Source: Ceratodon purpureus
Lineage: Eukaryota > Streptophyta > Bryopsida > Pseudoditrichales > Ditrichaceae
Reading direction: 5' to 3'
Length of the DNA: 64,000 nt
Assembly (NCBI GenBank): GCA_014871385.1
Contig: CM026426.1
Coordinates: 62,969,599 to 63,033,598, forward strand
The position numbers and the translations under genes are program-made. Below, piece by piece: positions 60,071-64,000 of this stretch. Each line of letters begins with the position of its first letter. The first letter of the stretch is position 1. A model generated the notes under the pieces. The model did no database searches and was not told the DNA's origin. It was given only the letters and a program-made list of their open reading frames with translations.

Positions 60071-62640
60071 ATGAATTCCAACGCATGCAATTGCCAACAA
60101 ATCAAGTCGTACATGAGTTTAACGAATGGTGCCATTCCACCGGGCACTGCAAAGGGAACGGACACAATTATTTGGTCAATGCTGGAGCGACTCCGGAAAC
60201 TGATCGAGTTGTTCAAGGATTGGATCTCTCGCCGAGACAAATTGGTGGCATATGTAGAGAATGGACGCCCTCTGCCTCCAACTACTGAAGAGCAGTTGGC
60301 AACCCAAGCAATTGTCGAAAAACTTGACTCTGAGATTGGCGATCTCATCAAAGAACTGAAGAAGGAGATGGCAATACTTTGTGTCCCCAATATTGTCTCG
60401 AGTGCTCAAACAAACCATTTTGAGACACACTTGAAAGACGTAGAGGACCAGTACCTACGGGCGCGAGCGGATTGGAGGACCATACGGTCAACTCCTGGCG
60501 TCCAGCGGCGTCCACGAGAGATGGCGATACCTACAGGGGTCCTAAGATTTCCAGGTGTGGACTGGCCAATATTGGATGATCCCGAGGAAAGAGGTAACCC
60601 TGCGCCACTTGAGTGGAGTGACTCAGAACCGGATAATGATTTTGATGGGACGGTAAAACGTCCCGCTCAGTTGCAAACAAAAGCAGCGGCTAATGCTAGA
60701 CTTACACGGTTGAAAAAGAAGGATCCTGAGTTGGCTGCGTGTTTGTCGACGAGGAATCGTGCACCGCCAGCAAATCCTACTAGGGTGGGTATTGCTCATT
60801 AGGCTCCTCTAGCAATCGTTGGGGGCCCAAGCAATGTTGATGTTATTCCTCCTATATTGATTCCACAGATTGCGGGCCCGAGCAATGTTGATGTAGCTCC
60901 TCCTGTATTGAATCCACACATTGCCGGCTCGAGCAATGTAATGGAAGATGATGTTGCTAGGTTTGCAATTGAGTTGGAGGCTACATTAATCGGGGATGAT
61001 GCCCAAGGCCAGCAAGGCAACGCATTGCGTAACGAGCTGGAAGAAAAAAATGCGATAATTTCTGAGATGGAGAAGACAATCCAGAACTTGTATGACGAAG
61101 CTGATAGGATGAATGAGATTATCCGGAAGCAGAATGAAGAGATTTCGCAACTTAAAGCTGGGAGGAATCCGATTAAGATACCGGAGGTGAGCCAGGCTCC
61201 AATCCCTGGCAGCCCTGGAATGAACGAGGACGACGTGAATGCCAGCATTGAATCAGCCACGCATGGTGTCTTGGAAAATACCCTGGTCGGAGTTCCCCGT
61301 AAGCCATTGATCCCATTCGCATCATCGAGTCAAGTGATGCCACCCCCCCCCCCCCCCCCCCCCCCCAAGCAGCAAATCATGTTCGTGGATTCTCAAGAGA
61401 CGGAGGACTCTTTGGGATTTCAATTGTCAGCGATACCCACTGTCTCCAAATTGCAAGCTACCAACGGGATGCTCAAAACGTATCTGATCCAGATGAGCAA
61501 ACAGTACTACCAATGGAAGATTGCATGCATTCTAAACGTTGACCGTTACAGACAGATGTATAATGAGTTCAAAAAAATTGACCGTGACTACCTCAAGATT
61601 AACACCAAGAGGGATTTCGGACTTACTTCGTGGGCACATGAGGATGAAATGTTCCCTGACGACTTACCGATGAATGGTAAGGAAATAGATTGGACGCAGT
61701 TGGGGTGGGAGTACAAGACCGCAACATCCAATGAGAAAATCCCTAAGACTGCCCAGCCAAGATTGCTCTGGCCCAATCCACAGAAGTATGTGTTGGATGG
61801 AACCAAGTGTTCCATTTGTACAAATCCATTTGGGCCAGAGAAGGGCTGGTCATTGGGATCCTGTCAGTGCATGTATCATCCACAATGCTTGATTTCCCAT
61901 GCCATGATACGTCGGTGGTGTGCAGTATGTAAGTCCCCCTTACACAGGCATTTTATGAGCAGTTCGGCTTAGGGACCTGGATGCCACCGCATTGGGAGCA
62001 AAACCAGGAAAAATACTCAAAACTTTCCAGACAAGTGGGGTGACAACTTGATTTGGAATTGGCTTATGGGAATGCACCAAACCTACAAGAGTGAAATGAG
62101 CGCGCAGTGGGGGTGGGACACGCATCCTGCGGAGATTGTAAGGATCTGCCTCAAACTCATCCGGGGCGGGATTGAAGAAGAACTCGAGGGAAGGAGGAAT
62201 TTCTTTTACCAAACGCTTCATCGGTACTGGGAACAACAAAACATGACATTTCAATACGGCGCCCATCCTCTTGGATTTAAGTGGAATTCCAAAGGGCAAC
62301 TGGTTGCGGATCAGCACAAAGAGGTGCATGAAATAAACGAAACGGACCTCCGCATCGCTAATGACTTGATGATTGCGAAATCTGAAAGGAGTGAACTGTT
62401 AAGGGTCAAGCCGTCGATTTTCTATGCGCACAACATAGTCCGGAGACCCTTAGAGTGCTCCGTCGATTGCGCGACAGCAACTTCATGGAAGCAATGCTTG
62501 GAGTAGATGGCCTAGCAAAGAGAACCCGTTCTGCGAAGCGGAAACTCATCGCTGGCGATAGGGCAGAAAGTAGTGCAGCGGGAAGCTCTCGTGCACGACA
62601 GGATGAGGGTGGATTAAGTTCCTCTGCATCGGGCACGTGA
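60071..62640 (+). pseudogene. RING-like, coiled-coil protein gene, broken by one stop and frameshifts
   Basis: From the ATG at 60071 (MNSNACNCQQIKSYM) the frame is helical and acidic, then basic, and hits TAG at 60800. The same frame continues without interruption to 61972, so the TAG is probably a changed CAG. After it come two 17-residue repeats (GPSNVDV-PP-L-P-IAG), a coiled-coil (NALRNELEEKNAIISEMEKT), a poly-Pro tract encoded by a long C-run (about 61340-61366) and a RING-like finger, CSICTNPFGPEKGW, CQCMYHPQC, CAVC (about 61808-61930). Just after it a lost C in a C-run shifts the frame. The shifted frame reads FYEQFGLGTWMPPHWEQNQ, and a second shift returns to the original frame (WGDNLIWNWLMGMHQ). 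A third shift near 62450 gives a basic tail with KRTRSAKRK, a likely nuclear signal. It is flanked by CG-rich arrays on both sides, which suggests a transposon-borne gene. Confidence 0.75.
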
Positions 62641-63049
62641 CGTCGTGGAGCTCGATGAGTGAAGACCACGTTTTTGTAAAAAGATATCGGAATATAAATA
62701 CATGTAGAAAGCATAGGGAATTAGATAGGTTTAGGATTACATTCACATGTTTAATGTTTGTTAAACTCAAACAATGGATGTTAATTTTCTTTCCGGAATC
62801 ATTGTCGTGATTTCGAAGAACACTTTTATTCTCCTTGCATTGGTCTCCTGTTTTTTGATTGCCAAACATGTTGTTCATTCCATCCGTTGTCTCTTCTCCT
62901 TCCATCGTATGATAAATGTTTAAATAATTCTGGTGCACACCAAAATATTTTGCATGGTAAGTAGATTTAAGTCACGGTAAGTAAAGTTAAGTTATGGTAA
63001 GTGTATTTAAGTTATGGATTGAATTTTATGTTAAGTGGATTTGAACTGT
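62641..63049. other. No gene seen; 3' flank of the RING pseudogene
   Basis: A/T-rich, with GGTAAGT-TA-TTAAGT phrases repeated four times near 62955-63035. Confidence 0.55.
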
Positions 63050-63660
63050 GAACCCGCCCGTATGCACGCGAGCGTATGCGCGCCCATAGTGTGCGTGCCC
63101 GCGCGCGCACGCACGGCAGCCCCCGACAAACTCAGGAACGCGCCCGTACGCGCGCGCGCGAACAGCTTGCGCCCATCGAGCCACGGGCGCGCGCATGGAT
63201 ACTGAATCGTGGAAATTCATTCCCCCCACAATGTCTCTCGCGTCCTGCATGCGCCCGATGTTGCACGCGCCCGACTGCTCGCGCCCGTCATTCCACGCGC
63301 GCGAGCACTGCAACCGGATCATGCCAAACAATTTTCCCCCTCGAACTCCGTCTTTCCATTTGCACGCGCCCGTATGCGCGCGCGCGCGAACTGCTTGCGC
63401 CCGCCGAACCACGAGCGCGCGCACGGATTCCGAATCGTGGAAATAATTTCCCCCCCAGAGTGTCTCTCGCGTCCTGCTCGCGCCTGACTGCTCGCGCCCG
63501 TCATTGCACGCGCGCGAGCACTGCAACTGGATCATGCAACTACTTTCCCCTGTCGAACTCCCTCTGTCCATCTGCACGCACCCTTACGCGCTCGCGCCCG
63601 TCAGTGCTTGCGCCCGCTTTGCACGCACCCGAGCACTCCAACAAGATCACTGAAATAATT
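63050..63660 (+). repeat. CG-rich array of CGCGCCCG motifs with a tandem unit of about 215-230 bp
   Basis: About fifteen YGCGCCCG-type motifs occur in the same orientation as the left array. Larger repeats are visible: GAATCGTGGAAA at 63203 and 63432, TGTCTCTCGCGTCCTGC at about 63231 and 63460, and GCGAGCACTGCAAC-GGATCATG at about 63300 and 63512. All long frames across it are artefacts of the CG composition. Confidence 0.8.
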
Positions 63661-63665
63661 TTTCC

Positions 63666-64000
63666 AATTCCACCACTCTCCCATCCTATCCCCTTATTTT
63701 TATTTAATACTCCTACACTCTTTAATTTTTTATTTTTTATTTTTTTTCTTTCCCTCTTACAACATTACCCTTTTATATAACCATCTCGTTCATTTTGTTC
63801 GTTCATTTTTCTAATTCCACCACTCCCCCATCCTATCCCCTTATTTTTATTTAATACTCCTACACTCTTTCATTTGTTTTTTTTTTTTTTTTTTTTCCTT
63901 CTTAGAACACTATGCTTTCATTTAATTCCCTCTCTCATTTCGTCCATTCATTTTTCTAATTCCACCACTCCTCCATCCTATCCCCTTACTTTCATCTAAT
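63666..64000 (+). repeat. Satellite-like tandem repeat, unit about 146 bp, running off the right edge
   Basis: ATTCCACCACTC followed by CATCCTATCCCCTTA starts at 63666, 63814 and 63959. Each copy continues with TTTTATTTAATACTCCTACA, a T-run and a C/T-rich tail. Only about 2.3 copies are visible. The array probably extends beyond the window. Confidence 0.85.

Noticed and set aside
63026..63780. Long frames (183 and 234 codons) in the right CG-rich array
   Set aside because: Composition-driven open frames over tandem repeats; no start context or domain.

Overview
The window reads as nuclear DNA of a land plant. Genes are split by GT-AG introns. The best-preserved gene encodes a protein with an N-terminus that looks like a plastid transit peptide. 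Most of the rest is decayed transposon DNA of plant-type superfamilies (CACTA, hAT, piggyBac, MITEs). A non-seed plant such as a bryophyte fits the mixture, but that is inference; no rRNA, tRNA or organelle gene is present to place it.

Layout, left to right. 1-3148 (minus) is one uninterrupted frame of at least 1,049 codons that runs off the left edge and carries a heptad minisatellite. 5.5-8.2 kb holds hypothetical, transposon-like minus-strand frames. 9.6-14.75 kb (plus) is a SWIM zinc-finger transposon gene cut by a 3,370-bp hAT foldback element with an 8-bp target duplication. That element has G-run minisatellite arms and two identical inverted copies of a protein-kinase fragment. 19.2-27.6 kb (minus) is a broken CACTA transposase locus (TNP2, DUF4218 and DUF4216 parts) hit by two inverted 396-bp MITEs and a diverged tandem duplication. 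29.2-37.0 kb is very A/T-rich and gene-poor, and contains a piggyBac-type MITE nested in the TTAA of another MITE.

38.2-41.4 kb (plus) is a second transposon gene, possibly a CACTA partner gene, followed by a repeat array. 45.2-47.8 kb (plus) is a piggyBac transposase pseudogene. 49.85-53.3 kb (minus) is the one convincing host gene: six exons join in frame to 699 residues. 56.96-58.47 kb (minus) holds two small two-exon genes, the upstream one with a RING-like finger. 59.4-63.7 kb (plus) is a larger RING-like, coiled-coil gene broken by stops and frameshifts and flanked by CG-rich CGCGCCCG arrays. A satellite of about 146 bp fills the right edge.

The history is layered insertion: hAT into the SWIM gene, MITEs into CACTA, MITE into MITE. 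Several nonsense codons in the relics look like C-to-T or G-to-A changes, as expected of methylated, silenced elements. The most unusual items are the hAT foldback, the long run-off frame, the piggyBac pair (transposase relic plus TTAA MITE), and the paired RING loci.
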